From Roseburia hominis A2-183 (GTDB taxonomy: Bacteria; Bacillota; Clostridia; Lachnospirales; Lachnospiraceae): a stretch of DNA of 64,000 nucleotides. The stretch lies in the NCBI RefSeq assembly GCF_000225345.1, contig NC_015977.1, positions 3,528,126-3,592,125 on the forward strand, written 5' to 3'. This document shows, one piece after another, positions 18,091-27,751 of this stretch; position 1 is the stretch's first letter; every line of letters starts with the position of its first letter. The notes under the pieces were generated by a model. That model did not search any database, was not told the origin of the DNA, and saw only the letters and a list, made by a program, of their open reading frames with translations. The translations under genes and the position numbers were made by a program.

Positions 18091-18681
18091 TCAATCATTC
18101 TGAGACAATATATAATCGCGGATATTTTCTTCCGTTTGCTTTAAATCATCATTCACAAACCGCATCGTAATCTGTGCGTCCAAAAGCTTTTCTTCTGAAA
18201 AATCTGCCGCGTCCGCCAGAAATCTCCGGCACATCTCTTCATAGTGCGGTTCCCGCTGCTGCCGCTCTCTTCCGATCGCGCGCTCCAGCCGGATTCCATC
18301 CTCCACTTCAATATATATCGGAACAACACGTTCCTTTCCGAAGTAGTCCCGGAGCTTCCCGTATGCTTCCAGCGTACCGATCAGCAGATAATTCTGCCGC
18401 AGATCCTGTATCTGATGGTCATCCACCGTAAAATACTTCCATACTCCCTGCACCGTATCGTATGCCCGGAGTTCAATGACTTTTCCCTGTTCCAGAAGAC
18501 CGGACAGCTCCTTCTCTCCGCAGAAATAATATTCCACGCCGTCCGTCTCTCCCCGGCGCATCGGCCGCGTCGTGTAGGGAATGATCTTCTTCAGCGAAAG
18601 CGCCCCGTCTTCCAGAAGCATCTTATATAATGTATCTTTTCCTGTTGAACTCTTGCCCATCATGCAATAGATTTTTCCCAT
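18091..18681 (-). CDS. Guanylate-kinase-like P-loop kinase
   Basis: The protein (196 residues) opens with [20 protein letters not shown], a P-loop nucleoside monophosphate kinase motif, followed by [20 protein letters not shown], the guanylate-kinase substrate-binding region. This places it in the guanylate kinase fold. It is more divergent than housekeeping Gmk and occupies the slot held by tmk in Bacillus, so its substrate is uncertain. The ATG at 18681 has AGAAGG eight bases before it. The gene overlaps or abuts yaaR. Confidence 0.8.
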   Translation of the reverse strand: MGKIYCMMGKSSTGKDTLYKMLLEDGALSLKKIIPYTTRPMRRGETDGVEYYFCGEKELSGLLEQGKVIELRAYDTVQGVWKYFTVDDHQIQDLRQNYLLIGTLEAYGKLRDYFGKERVVPIYIEVEDGIRLERAIGRERQQREPHYEEMCRRFLADAADFSEEKLLDAQITMRFVNDDLKQTEENIRDYILSQND

Positions 18682-18710
18682 TCGCTGCACCTTCTAGTAT
18701 AATATAGTCT

Positions 18711-20180
18711 TTAAAAATATACAATCTTTATCCGACCGGGGGCAAGATTTCCCTGCCCTTCCACGTTCAGCTTTCTCTCCCGGCACTCTCTGATGTGCCG
18801 GATAAACTCTTCCGTGATAACTTCTCCCGGCACGATGAGCGGGATTCCGGGCGGATACAGGTAAACGTAATCCGCCGCCATTTTCCCGACTGCCTCATCA
18901 AGCGGCACCTCCCGGTACGGCAGATCCAGCGCCTGATAAATCTGCATCCGGCGCGGATTCTTCCGGTACATGCGCGCCGTAAATCCGGCTTCCGGCACTT
19001 CTCCGTCTAATTCCGTCTTCCGGTTCTCTTCAGCGGTCTCGTGGGGCTCCGCCATACGCCGGTTCTTTTCATCAATCTCATGGAGCGCCGTCACAAGCCG
19101 CCGCATGCCCTCGTCCGTATCCATAAGGCTTGTCATGCCGAGCACATAGTCCGCCGACACCATCTCCATCTGAAGATGATAATGTCCGAGCAGTTCCTGA
19201 TGCAGCGCCTCGCCGCCCATGGTGCCCGCATAGATAATCAGCTTGGAATCGTCCCAGTCATACGCTTCTTCCTTGCAGAGGTCTTCCCGCCGCATGACAT
19301 GCAGCTGCGTAAGGTCCGCCGTATCACGGTAAAATGCATCCAGACGTCTCCGGTATTCCGCAAAAAGTTCTGCCCCCTGCTCACGGATCAGGTCGATGCA
19401 TGCATCCATTCCCGCCATAAACAGATACGACGGCGAACTCGTCTCATAGACGCCCAGATACCGTGCCACGCGCCCGGGATCAATCCGCGTGCCGTTACAA
19501 TGCAAAAGCGCCGTCTGTGTAAACGACGGCAGCGTCTTGTGCAGACTCATAATCACGGCGTCCGCCCCAAGGCGCACCGCATTTTCCGGGAATCCGGCTC
19601 CGAATCCGAAGTGGGCCCCATGCGCTTCATCGACAATCAGCGCCGCCCCGTGTGCATGACAGCATGCCGCAATCGCCGCGACGTCCGACACGATCCCCTC
19701 GTAGGTCGGGGATGTCAGGATCACAACCGCAATATCCGGATGCTTTGTCAGCGCCTCCTCCACCTGCGCCGCGGTAATCTGTCCCTGCAGATCTCCCCGC
19801 GTGATTGCCGGATAGAGGAACTCCGCCGCGAGTCCCTGCATGGAAATCGCGTGATAGACCGCTTTGTGGCAGTTCCTTGCCGCCAGTACCTTATCTCCCC
19901 GCCGTGCGGCAGCGCAGATGGCGGCAAGCAGTCCGCAGGTGCTCCCGTTTACCAGGTAATACGACCGGTCCGCACCGTAGAGCTTCGCCGCGCGCTCCTC
20001 GGCCTCCCTGATAAGCCCTTCGGCATGATGCAGGTTGTCAAATCCGTCAATCTCCGTAATATCGATGGTATACGGATTTGGAAACGAAAGTGCCCGGCGC
20101 TTGTGCCCCGGCATATGAAAAGGGTAGACATCCGATTCCCCGTATGAAATTAGCTGTTGATACAAATGCTCTCTCTCCAT
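18711..20180 (-). CDS. Orn/Lys/Arg decarboxylase family protein
   Basis: This is a PLP-dependent fold-type I decarboxylase of basic amino acids; it could make cadaverine, agmatine or putrescine. About 489 residues include PFHMPGHKR at the N-terminus, SYYLVNGSTCGLLAA, LIVDEAHGAHFGF (the Asp and His contacting PLP) and the Schiff-base Lys in SLHKTLPSFTQTALLH. The C-terminal wing has YLYPPGIPLIVPGE. Length is that of the SpeA/YaaO group, shorter than inducible enterobacterial enzymes. The ATG at 20180 has AGGA close upstream; an in-frame GTG four codons earlier is less likely. The substrate is not decidable. Confidence 0.9.
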   Translation of the reverse strand: MEREHLYQQLISYGESDVYPFHMPGHKRRALSFPNPYTIDITEIDGFDNLHHAEGLIREAEERAAKLYGADRSYYLVNGSTCGLLAAICAAARRGDKVLAARNCHKAVYHAISMQGLAAEFLYPAITRGDLQGQITAAQVEEALTKHPDIAVVILTSPTYEGIVSDVAAIAACCHAHGAALIVDEAHGAHFGFGAGFPENAVRLGADAVIMSLHKTLPSFTQTALLHCNGTRIDPGRVARYLGVYETSSPSYLFMAGMDACIDLIREQGAELFAEYRRRLDAFYRDTADLTQLHVMRREDLCKEEAYDWDDSKLIIYAGTMGGEALHQELLGHYHLQMEMVSADYVLGMTSLMDTDEGMRRLVTALHEIDEKNRRMAEPHETAEENRKTELDGEVPEAGFTARMYRKNPRRMQIYQALDLPYREVPLDEAVGKMAADYVYLYPPGIPLIVPGEVITEEFIRHIRECRERKLNVEGQGNLAPGRIKIVYF

Positions 20181-20320
20181 TATTCCTGTCACTTTCCCCT
20201 GTCAATCCATCTTGTTTTGTCCCGTCGATCCGCGCAGCAGAATTTTTGTCACTTGAACATTCCACCGTTTTCCATTATGATATGGGATATATTTATTTAA
20301 TAGAAATGGCGGAAATTTTT

Positions 20321-20926
20321 ATGAACCACGCACTCATTATCCTGTGCGGCGGCGGAAGCACGCGCATGGGAACCGATAAAGCCCTGCTGCCTTTTGGCGA
20401 AGTAAGTCTGCTGGAATACCTTGTGAACAAGTACAAACCGCATTTTTCGCATATTTACTTATCCGTGAAAAAGCCGGGCGAATATACACACCTGTCACTC
20501 CCCGTCACAGAAATTGCCGATCTGTACATGAACGCCGGCCCGATGTCCGGCGTATTTTCCGGTCTCTCCATGATGGATGAAGACCAGGCGTTTATTCTGC
20601 CGATCGACACCCCTTTTCTGGAACCAGAAGTCGGACTGCAGCTGCTGGAGCATCTGGACGGTTTTGACATCGCCGCGGTATCCGGCACCGAAACGGATCA
20701 AAAAGTACCGGCGTCCGCCTACTCCAAAAGCTGCCTGCCATCCATCGGAAAGTGTCTGCTTTTGCACCAGTTCACTTTCGATACGCTGCGCGAGAAATGC
20801 AGCGTGTCCTATCTGAAGCGCGAAGAAGCAACCAAAGACTCCGATATTCCGGCAGATCTTCAATTTTCCCATCTGGATACCAGGGACGACTACTATCTGG
20901 CGCTCCGACACCTTCACTGCATTTAA
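20321..20926 (+). CDS. mobA: Molybdenum cofactor guanylyltransferase MobA-like
   Basis: The 201-residue protein is a nucleotidyltransferase with the MobA signature IILCGGGSTRMGTDKALLPF and the acidic site FILPIDTPFLEP. It would attach GMP to molybdopterin, as in formate dehydrogenase-type cofactor synthesis. No other cofactor gene is in this window, so the assignment rests on the motif. The ATG at 20321 has GGCGGA upstream. It is divergent from the decarboxylase gene and its stop abuts the end of the AbiEii-like gene on the other strand. Confidence 0.82.
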   Translation: MNHALIILCGGGSTRMGTDKALLPFGEVSLLEYLVNKYKPHFSHIYLSVKKPGEYTHLSLPVTEIADLYMNAGPMSGVFSGLSMMDEDQAFILPIDTPFLEPEVGLQLLEHLDGFDIAAVSGTETDQKVPASAYSKSCLPSIGKCLLLHQFTFDTLREKCSVSYLKREEATKDSDIPADLQFSHLDTRDDYYLALRHLHCI

Positions 20927-21838
20927 CTAATCTAAGAACCGCTGCAGATCCGGCATCCAGTCTCCGAAAAAAATTTCGTCCCGGCACAGGGTGCTCCACA
21001 TCTGCGGAAGGAATTGTTCCAGAACCTGCATGACCTCTGTCCATGCGGGTTCTTTTCTTTTCCGGTGTCTTAAATATTTCTCCCAACGCTTTCTCATGTA
21101 GCTGTAATCGCGGTAGGAAAGAATCTCTTTCATCCGCGACTCCTCGGGAAGTAACTGCTGCTTTTTGCAATGTTCGCCGAGCAGTTCCTGAATATGCCTG
21201 CCGTCCACTGGCTCCGTCTTTAATATCCCGTAAACCTTATCGTAGACGCTCATATCCGGAAGCAGTTCCATATCCCGGATCAGATAAAAAAGATTCTCCG
21301 CGAGAATACTCTCCACCGGATATTCCAGATACGGAATCTGCTTTCCGCCTTCCATAAACGGCATAAAAGTCCGCTTGACCGGAACCAGGCCTTCCTCGGT
21401 CAGTTCCGTGACGCGGATATGGATCGGGACCGTCATCTCCTCGAACTCCCCCGCAATCTCCAGATCCACACGGTGATCTCCCGCGCTCGCTCTTCCTTTC
21501 CAGGAAATGTCCGGCACCTTTTCCACTTTTAGGATGTACGCGAGCATGACATATCCCATCTTAAGAGACAGTTCCTGCCCCGGAACGATCCCCTCCCGCT
21601 TCATAGCGCGTGGATCTGTCACATAGGCAAAATCCAGCGTCAACAGATTTTTCTTCTGGTACTGTTCCACCCCGAGCGCACCGCTGTTTTTCAGCCACAG
21701 AAACAGGGAAAACGGCGAATCCTCGATCAGATACATCAGCTCTTCCAGTACATAGCCTGCCAGCAGATTGGAAAACGGAATACCGGTCTCTTCACTTTTT
21801 GCTTTCAGTGCAGCTTTTTCTATGATCGTATGTTTCAT
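20927..21838 (-). CDS. AbiEii-like nucleotidyltransferase family protein (degenerate motif)
   Basis: The gene follows directly after an AbiEi-like gene: the TAG stop of that gene is immediately followed by this ATG. The position and the layout of the 303-residue product fit the nucleotidyltransferase toxin half of a type IV toxin-antitoxin pair. The expected motif (GG/S, then T-x-D-L-D-F) appears only as LWLKNSGAL and LLTLDFAY, so one of the two catalytic Asp and the Gly pair seem lost. A central YLEYPVESILAENLFYLIRDME matches the usual family helix. It may be inactive, or use a different chemistry. Identification rests on synteny and partial motifs. Confidence 0.65.
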   Translation of the reverse strand: MKHTIIEKAALKAKSEETGIPFSNLLAGYVLEELMYLIEDSPFSLFLWLKNSGALGVEQYQKKNLLTLDFAYVTDPRAMKREGIVPGQELSLKMGYVMLAYILKVEKVPDISWKGRASAGDHRVDLEIAGEFEEMTVPIHIRVTELTEEGLVPVKRTFMPFMEGGKQIPYLEYPVESILAENLFYLIRDMELLPDMSVYDKVYGILKTEPVDGRHIQELLGEHCKKQQLLPEESRMKEILSYRDYSYMRKRWEKYLRHRKRKEPAWTEVMQVLEQFLPQMWSTLCRDEIFFGDWMPDLQRFLD

Positions 21839-22468
21839 CTACAGCCATACTCCTATCATCGTCTGTACTTTCTTTACCACTCTGCGTTCCCTTGCGTATT
21901 TCATCAACTTTGCAACATCCTTCTTCGGATCACGGATGTACGCTAAAAGCCCTTCTTTGAAAAGCTCGCGCTCCATCTTATCTTCATATTTCAGACACTC
22001 GCACATCAGGCGCTCCCGGTCAAAAATTTTCATCTTCGCGCCGCCATAGTCAATCTCCGTCACACCGAGTGTCAGGGTCTCCGGCTCCGCATACAGCGGC
22101 ACCACCGGCGGAAAATCCAGCTTAAACCGCGACTTGGATGTGTTCTTGTCCACCGACAATTTGTATCCGTAAGGCTTGCGGTCCAGATAGCCGTACGCGT
22201 ACAATGCGGTCTCCAGATTTAAGACGCAATCAGGAAACAGCCGCGCAATCAGCTCCTCCTCCGAGAAATCACTCAGCCGCACCGCATAGTACCCGTTCTT
22301 GATCCGGATCAGATCTCCCTTTTCCACAAAATCCAGAATCCGCCGGTAATCGATCCCCAGTTCATTCAGCTGGCTCTTTTTCACCACACCGCCATTCTGA
22401 TAGATGAACTCTTTGACACGATCCAGAATGAGTTCCCTCTTTTCGTTAATCACATAAGATTCTGACAT
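21839..22468 (-). CDS. AbiEi-like antitoxin/transcriptional regulator
   Basis: About 209 residues with an N-terminal winged helix (YQNGGVVKKSQLNELGIDYR, then RIKNGYYAVR) and the AbiEi-type C-terminal part (LNLETALYAYGYLDRKPYGY, EIDYGGAKMKIFDRERLMCE). AbiEi proteins repress their own operon and counter the partner toxin. The ATG at 22468 is preceded by a G-rich stretch; 16 more codons upstream are open but unlike the family. The gene is directly upstream of the AbiEii-like gene with no gap, so the two are co-translated. Confidence 0.8.
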   Translation of the reverse strand: MSESYVINEKRELILDRVKEFIYQNGGVVKKSQLNELGIDYRRILDFVEKGDLIRIKNGYYAVRLSDFSEEELIARLFPDCVLNLETALYAYGYLDRKPYGYKLSVDKNTSKSRFKLDFPPVVPLYAEPETLTLGVTEIDYGGAKMKIFDRERLMCECLKYEDKMERELFKEGLLAYIRDPKKDVAKLMKYARERRVVKKVQTMIGVWL

Positions 22469-22712
22469 ATCGTTCCCCGTACCTTTCCTTTTGAGCCTTC
22501 CCCTCCTGCTACGCATTTTAGGGAAAGTTCTGTATAACTTCTCCGCTCAATGTATATGTTTGTGGTATTTATTGCTTATTTTTACTATAAAGGATACTCT
22601 GCTGTTTGTCAATTTATCGTTTCTGTCGTTTTTCCGGCTGTTCACAGCTCTTGATTTGTCTTATAATGTCATAAAAGACAATTTTTTTGTCGTTTGCAGA
22701 AAGGAGTTCTCT

Positions 22713-23225
22713 ATGGAAGCAAAATCACCCTCCCTGCGCAAGAATCCGTCCCGGGAAACCTGCGAGGGAATCATCCGCCGGATCCTGATGACCGAGGTCT
22801 TAGAAAAGGGAAAAAACGAGCATTTCCGCACGGCTGCCGATTTCATGAAATATTTTGAGTCTCTATACCCGGCGTCCGACGCTCTGACCAAACAGGTGCA
22901 GCGCGCCATCCGCTCTCTGAATATGCCGAAGGATGAACTCGGCTATTTCATTCCGAACAAGACTGCCGAACAGTTAGCGCAGGAGCAGGAGCTTACCTAT
23001 ATTTTCAAAAAAGCAAATGCCGACGTCTGCCGGATGGATGATTACCAGCCTCTGTTTTTAAAAGCGGACGATGCTGTCTCCTCCTACATGCTTTCCCGCA
23101 TCACGGACTCCCCTCTGTTTCAGGGAAAATATCTGACCGCGCACACTGTGTCAGGCGGCATTCTTTTTTACACAAAGAACCCGAATCAACTTGAAATCCT
23201 GCTGAAAAGCTTAATTGTCAGATAA
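22713..23225 (+). CDS. Uncharacterised protein with weak ArgR-like architecture
   Basis: The protein has 170 residues from the ATG at 22713, six bases after AAGGAG. I do not assign a family. Residues about 40-70 (TAADFMKYFESLYPASDALT, KQVQRAIRSLNM) could form a helix-turn-helix, and the C-terminus (LTAHTVSGGILFYTKNPNQL, EILLKSLI) resembles the arginine-repressor effector domain in spacing and hydrophobic pattern. It is therefore possibly a small transcriptional regulator. It diverges from the AbiE pair and ends at a strong bidirectional terminator. The upstream 150 bases are AT-rich and probably hold its promoter. Confidence 0.6.
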   Translation: MEAKSPSLRKNPSRETCEGIIRRILMTEVLEKGKNEHFRTAADFMKYFESLYPASDALTKQVQRAIRSLNMPKDELGYFIPNKTAEQLAQEQELTYIFKKANADVCRMDDYQPLFLKADDAVSSYMLSRITDSPLFQGKYLTAHTVSGGILFYTKNPNQLEILLKSLIVR

Positions 23226-23256
23226 TTTATTATCATTTTTTTCGTGTCCATAACGC

Positions 23257-23296
23257 AAAAAACGACAATATTCAACATGGAATATTGTCGTTTTTT
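23257..23296. terminator. Bidirectional terminator
   Basis: A perfect 17-base stem (AAAAAACGACAATATTC with its complement) around a 6-base loop has a U-run in both directions, between two converging genes. Confidence 0.95.
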
Positions 23297-23307
23297 GTTT
23301 CTCTATA

Positions 23308-24702
23308 CTATCTTCTATGTCTTCTACGGCGTCTTGACTTGCTTTTTATCTGTCGAAACTGCTCTTTGCGGTTCCTGCGCACTTCCCGGTTGTGCCGGAT
23401 AATATAATAGTTATCGTAGAACTTCTTTCCGGCAAAGATCAACCCTACTGCAAGCAGGATTCCGGCTACGATAAGCAAAATTGTGCGCGGTCTGATCCGC
23501 ACCGTAGAGACCGTCTCCTCCTCGGTGTCTGTCTCCTGCTCTACCTCGCTCTGGTTGTCAAAAATATATCCGTCCACAACCGCACCGGTTGTCACTATGT
23601 CTGCTTTTCCGACCTGACGTCCCGCATAGGTGTAGGCAAGCGTTCCCACCACGTTCTCGCTGACGTCGTCATACGTGATCTCCGATGCCGCATCGTTAAA
23701 GTCGGTCGTCTTCGGAAGAACGATATTGGCATTCGCGTCGATGTCCACAAACGCCTTGTTGTTATTTAAGGCTCCAACTTCCACCGCCTCGGAATCCATG
23801 TATCTGGTCTCATTGTCCGCAATATTGAACAACTGGAAATTATCAAATGCATAGTCGAAAAGGTTCCGGCTGTCGGTCCACTGATTCGGCGATTCCGTAT
23901 GCATCACGACGCATACCAGACTCATGCCGTCCTTCTCGGCGTAAGTGACCAGCGTGCTACGCGCGATATCCGTATATCCCGTCTTTCCTCCGGTACAATA
24001 CTCATACCGGTACTTGAGCGTCTTGAACGGGTAGAGCATCTCATTGTGATTCTGCAGATCCGTCGGCTCATCATGCTTGTTCGTCGGCGGAATGGTGTAG
24101 CGTGCCGTCCCCGTAATAATCCGGAAGGTCTCGTTCTGGTATGCCGCTTTGGCAATCAGCGCCATATCGTGCGCCGTCGTGTAATGGTTCTCGTCAAACA
24201 GACCGTGCGGATTGGCAAAATGCGTGTTGGTACATCCCAGCTCCGCCGCTTTTTCGTTCATCATGTCCACAAAATGCTCCACCGTACCGCCGACATGCTC
24301 CGCCACTGCGTAGGCACATTCATTTGCCGAATTCAGCATAACCGCGTACAGGCATTGCTCCATCGTCATCTGCTCCCCGTAATCGCGGTAGATTCCGGAC
24401 CCCTCAGTATTGTTGATCGCATCATCAGAAAATGTGACGACCTCATTCAGATCGGAATTCTCCAGCGCGAGAAGCGTCGTCATGATTTTCGTGATACTTG
24501 CCGGATAATTCCGCTCATCGCTGTTTTTTTCGTACAGAACCGTCCCCGTCGACATCTCCATCAGTATCACGGACGGTGACTGTACTTCCGGTCCTTCCGG
24601 CCAGTAATCTGCCGCCTGCACCACCTGCGGCTTTATCTGTAAAAAGTATAGTAAACTTAAGGCGACACATGCCGCCTTTTTCCACACATTCGCTCTTCGC
24701 AT
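23308..24702 (-). CDS. D-alanyl-D-alanine carboxypeptidase (penicillin-binding protein, DacF-like)
   Basis: This low-molecular-weight penicillin-binding protein trims the terminal D-Ala of peptidoglycan stem peptides. The 464 residues have a signal peptide (KKAACVALSLLYFLQIKPQV), the S-x-x-K nucleophile in ASITKIMTT near residue 71, S-x-N in NSANECAYA, and the K-T-G box in GGKTGYT. A beta-rich domain of about 100 residues follows, then a C-terminal membrane segment (TILLIVAGILLAVGLIFAG) and an Arg/Lys-rich cytoplasmic tail. A transmembrane anchor rather than an amphipathic helix is notable. The ATG at 24702 has GGAG upstream. Confidence 0.93.
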   Translation of the reverse strand: MRRANVWKKAACVALSLLYFLQIKPQVVQAADYWPEGPEVQSPSVILMEMSTGTVLYEKNSDERNYPASITKIMTTLLALENSDLNEVVTFSDDAINNTEGSGIYRDYGEQMTMEQCLYAVMLNSANECAYAVAEHVGGTVEHFVDMMNEKAAELGCTNTHFANPHGLFDENHYTTAHDMALIAKAAYQNETFRIITGTARYTIPPTNKHDEPTDLQNHNEMLYPFKTLKYRYEYCTGGKTGYTDIARSTLVTYAEKDGMSLVCVVMHTESPNQWTDSRNLFDYAFDNFQLFNIADNETRYMDSEAVEVGALNNNKAFVDIDANANIVLPKTTDFNDAASEITYDDVSENVVGTLAYTYAGRQVGKADIVTTGAVVDGYIFDNQSEVEQETDTEEETVSTVRIRPRTILLIVAGILLAVGLIFAGKKFYDNYYIIRHNREVRRNRKEQFRQIKSKSRRRRRHRR

Positions 24703-24922
24703 TGCTTATAACTCCATTCTATCCAGAAATCCTGTCCATTTCTTCCATATATATCCGGAACATAACTAGTATCAGTATAATCGCAGAAAAAAATACATGC
24801 AACAATTTTTCTGGCAAAAGCTCTTTTTTTATCCACAGATTTATTGTAGAATATCTTGTATGTCCACAATTATAGGACTTCCCGACATTTATTAAGATTT
24901 TCTTATGAGAGGCAGGAACAAT

Positions 24923-25561
24923 ATGAGACTTAGAAATATACCAGGTGCAGACGCCGCCATCACAGAGAGCGTCTACTGCATCAAAAGCCCCGAGACGCAC
25001 AAAGGCCATTGGCAGGAGATTTTTCCGTCACAGCAGCCGCTTCACATTGAGATCGGTATGGGAAAGGGCCGCTTCATGATGGATCTTGCCGCAGCGCATC
25101 CCGACATCAATTATCTGGGAATCGAGCGCTACTCCAGCGTCCTGCTGCGCGCCCTGCAGAAAATGGAAGAGAATCCGCTCCCGAACCTGTTTTTCATCTG
25201 CATGGACGCCGCCGATGTCGCTGAGGTATTCGATCACGGAGAGGTAGACCGGATCTACTTAAACTTTTCCGATCCGTGGCCGAAGGACAGACACGCCAAG
25301 CGCCGTCTCACCTCCCGTCAGTTCTTCGCGCGCTACGATGAGGTTCTCGCGCCGGAGGGACATCTGGAGTTCAAGACCGACAATCAGGATCTTTTTACCT
25401 TTTCCCTGGAGGAGATCCCGGAAGCCGGCTGGCATCTGGACGCCTCCACCAGAGATCTGCATCACGATCCGGTGCTCAATGAAGGCAATATCATGACGGA
25501 GTACGAGGAGAAGTTCTCCTCCCTCGGCAATCCGATCTGCAAGCTGATCGCTTCCAGATAA
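24923..25561 (+). CDS. trmB: tRNA (guanine-46-N7)-methyltransferase
   Basis: TrmB makes m7G46 in the tRNA variable loop with SAM. The 212 residues contain HIEIGMGKGRFMMDLA (SAM motif I), YLGIERYSSVLLRALQK and the family signature LNFSDPWPKDRHAKRRLTS, with EFKTDNQDLF near the C-terminus. The ATG at 24923 has AGGA five bases before it and gives the family N-terminus RLRNIPGA; an ATG six codons upstream is open. It is on the plus strand, divergent from the carboxypeptidase gene. Confidence 0.96.
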   Translation: MRLRNIPGADAAITESVYCIKSPETHKGHWQEIFPSQQPLHIEIGMGKGRFMMDLAAAHPDINYLGIERYSSVLLRALQKMEENPLPNLFFICMDAADVAEVFDHGEVDRIYLNFSDPWPKDRHAKRRLTSRQFFARYDEVLAPEGHLEFKTDNQDLFTFSLEEIPEAGWHLDASTRDLHHDPVLNEGNIMTEYEEKFSSLGNPICKLIASR

Positions 25562-25610
25562 AAAACACCCGCAGTCTGGATTTTTCTCGATCCGCCTGCG
25601 GGTGTTTTTT
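25562..25610. terminator. Bidirectional terminator between trmB and the chemoreceptor gene
   Basis: AAAACACCCGCAG pairs with CTGCGGGTGTTTTT, with an inner GGAT/ATCC pairing, between two converging stop codons. Confidence 0.93.
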
Positions 25611-25625
25611 GTGTTCTATTTTCTT

Positions 25626-27362
25626 TTATTCTTTGATCCGGAACTGGTTGACATTGTCGCTTAAATTTTCTGCAATATCCACGAGGTTTTTCGTCTGCGC
25701 ATTGCAGTCCGTGACGATGCCGCTTAACTCCGTCATGGAAGCCGACGTCTCCTCGGTACTTGCCGCATTCTCCTGTGCAATCGCTGCCAGGCTCTCCATG
25801 CTGCTCATAACATCATTCTTCGCCGTGTTGACTGTCTCGATCTCACGCCGGATATTGTCAATCGCAACTACCACATTGCCGACCTCCGTATTCAGTCCGT
25901 CGAATGCCTCTCTGGTGGTCGAAAGCTTCTCGTTCTGCTCATTGATCTCATCCAGCACACCGTTCATCGTCTCGACGCTCTTGTTAGAGTTCTTAATCAG
26001 TTCTTCCACAATATCACCGATCTTCTTCGCGGAGTCACTGGACTGATCCGCAAGCTGACGGATCTCATCCGCCACCACAGCAAATCCTTTTCCATGCTCT
26101 CCCGCACGCGCAGCCTCGATGCTCGCATTCAGGGACAACAGATTGGTCTGGCTTGCAATATCTGTGATCATCTGGATCGCGCTGCCGATCTCCATGACAG
26201 ACTGGTTCGTCCTGTCTGTCTGACGGTTGACCTCATCCACCGATTCTCTGGTGCGGTCGCTGATCTCCACCAGATCTTTGATCGTGCCGTCGAGCTTATG
26301 ATTCTGCTCTTTCATCTCCTCCGTGCTGCCCGTGAGATTTTCCACGTTCTTTGTCGTCTCGGCAATGGCTTCGTTCATGTCGCTGATCTGCTCATTGACC
26401 TTCTGCATCTCGCCCGCCTGATTCGTCGCTCCGTTCGCAATGTCCTCCATCGCTGTATTCACATTATGAATGGACTCATTGATCGTCGTAAAGCTGTTCT
26501 GGAACCTGGCGCTGAAATCATCCAGCGACTTTGCGGATGTCCGGATGTTTTTTACAATCATGGCCAGTCCGCCAATAAGTGAATACAGCGCACGCGCAAT
26601 ATTTCCGATCTCGTCCGAGCGGCTCGTCATGCGGTCGCTGATCCTGCTGTCCAGATTTCCCTCCGCAACATCGTCCAGATGATCGATCATCGACATCATT
26701 GCCTTCACAATCTTCATCATCACAATTGCCAGAAAGATACATGCAAAGATTGCAAGCACTACCATAAATATTATATTTTTTTTCAATCGGTCATTGTAGA
26801 TTTCGTGAACGGAAGTAGACGCCATACCGGTAAACACCAGACCCGCCATGGAACCGTCACTGTTGTACAATCCCTCATAATATCCGTAATATTTCTGACC
26901 ATCAATCACATTATCGGACACAAAATAACTACCCTTTTCTTTCACAGTCTGATACACATCTGCTGCTATCTCCGTCCCGGTCTCACGGCTGCCGTCCTGT
27001 CTCACAAGGCTAGTCGCCATCCGGGTCGTATTCCAGCTGAGCGTAACATCGAGTCCGGTATTCTCCTTAAAAGCATCCAGCACATCCTGATGTTCCGAGA
27101 TATTGTAATCTCCCTTGTACAGCTGGTCTCCGTCCACATTCCAGTCGCCGCTGCTTATAACGGACAAGGTCTGATTGACTGCATAAATCGATGTCTTCAA
27201 TTCATGCTGCATCAGTTTATCAGACACAGAAACGCCAACCGCCCGGATTGCCAGCCCTGCAAAAGTCACAAGAATCAGTAGCGGTATGATTGCCGTGATC
27301 AGAATCTTCATCATCAGATTCAGACCTTTTTTCCTTTGCACCTCAATATTCTTTTGTTCCAT
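25626..27362 (-). CDS. Methyl-accepting chemotaxis protein
   Basis: The chemoreceptor (578 residues) has a membrane segment near residues 18-42 ([20 protein letters not shown]), an extracellular sensor of about 160 residues with a dCache/sCache-like pattern ([32 protein letters not shown] [20 protein letters not shown]), a second membrane segment ([20 protein letters not shown]), a HAMP domain and a long cytoplasmic helical hairpin. The signalling tip [20 protein letters not shown] is the conserved CheA/CheW contact. It implies chemotaxis, though no flagellar genes are in this window. The ligand is unknown. The ATG at 27362 follows a purine-rich stretch. Confidence 0.95.
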   Translation of the reverse strand: MEQKNIEVQRKKGLNLMMKILITAIIPLLILVTFAGLAIRAVGVSVSDKLMQHELKTSIYAVNQTLSVISSGDWNVDGDQLYKGDYNISEHQDVLDAFKENTGLDVTLSWNTTRMATSLVRQDGSRETGTEIAADVYQTVKEKGSYFVSDNVIDGQKYYGYYEGLYNSDGSMAGLVFTGMASTSVHEIYNDRLKKNIIFMVVLAIFACIFLAIVMMKIVKAMMSMIDHLDDVAEGNLDSRISDRMTSRSDEIGNIARALYSLIGGLAMIVKNIRTSAKSLDDFSARFQNSFTTINESIHNVNTAMEDIANGATNQAGEMQKVNEQISDMNEAIAETTKNVENLTGSTEEMKEQNHKLDGTIKDLVEISDRTRESVDEVNRQTDRTNQSVMEIGSAIQMITDIASQTNLLSLNASIEAARAGEHGKGFAVVADEIRQLADQSSDSAKKIGDIVEELIKNSNKSVETMNGVLDEINEQNEKLSTTREAFDGLNTEVGNVVVAIDNIRREIETVNTAKNDVMSSMESLAAIAQENAASTEETSASMTELSGIVTDCNAQTKNLVDIAENLSDNVNQFRIKE

Positions 27363-27476
27363 CTGCCTCTCTCCCCTTCATATAGTATCTGTTTTTTATA
27401 TCGTCAGGCTTTTCCTTCTGTTAAATAGGATACACTCTTTTTTTAAAAAATTTTAATGATATGTATTATAAATACA

Positions 27477-27521
27477 AAAAAAGCACCAACCCCACAGTCA
27501 ATGCTGTAAAATCGGTACCTT
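27477..27521 (-). terminator. Probable terminator of tRNA-Lys
   Basis: Just 3' of the tRNA, minus-strand sequence can fold GGTACC...GGTTGGTGC with an inner ACAG/CTGT pair, followed by seven T. The stem is imperfect, so the call is moderate. Confidence 0.55.
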
Positions 27522-27525
27522 TCAA

Positions 27526-27598
27526 TGCGCCACCAGGGGTTCGAACCCTGGACACCCTGATTAAGAGTCAGGTGCTCTGCCAGCTGAGCTAGTGGCGC
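27526..27598 (-). tRNA. tRNA-Lys (CTT)
   Basis: The 73-base cloverleaf has acceptor GCGCCAC/GTGGCGC, D arm TAGCTCAGCTGG, anticodon loop CTCTTAA with anticodon CTT, and T arm GGGTTCGAACCCC. The discriminator is A and CCA is not encoded. Confidence 0.97.
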
Positions 27599-27751
27599 TT
27601 ATTTTGTATCTCGTGTTCTGTATCACCCGAGCACGAAAATTATTATATAACAGAAATTTTAGAAATGCAACATTTTTTTTAAAAAACTTCAATTTTTTTT
27701 TTCAATTGTGTTATTTTATAGATAGAATGGCATAGATCAAGGAGGTTTCTT

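Noticed and set aside
19041..20147. Long open frame on the plus strand opposite the decarboxylase gene
   Set aside because: It is a high-GC antisense shadow of a well-supported gene, has no ribosome binding site and no recognisable motif.
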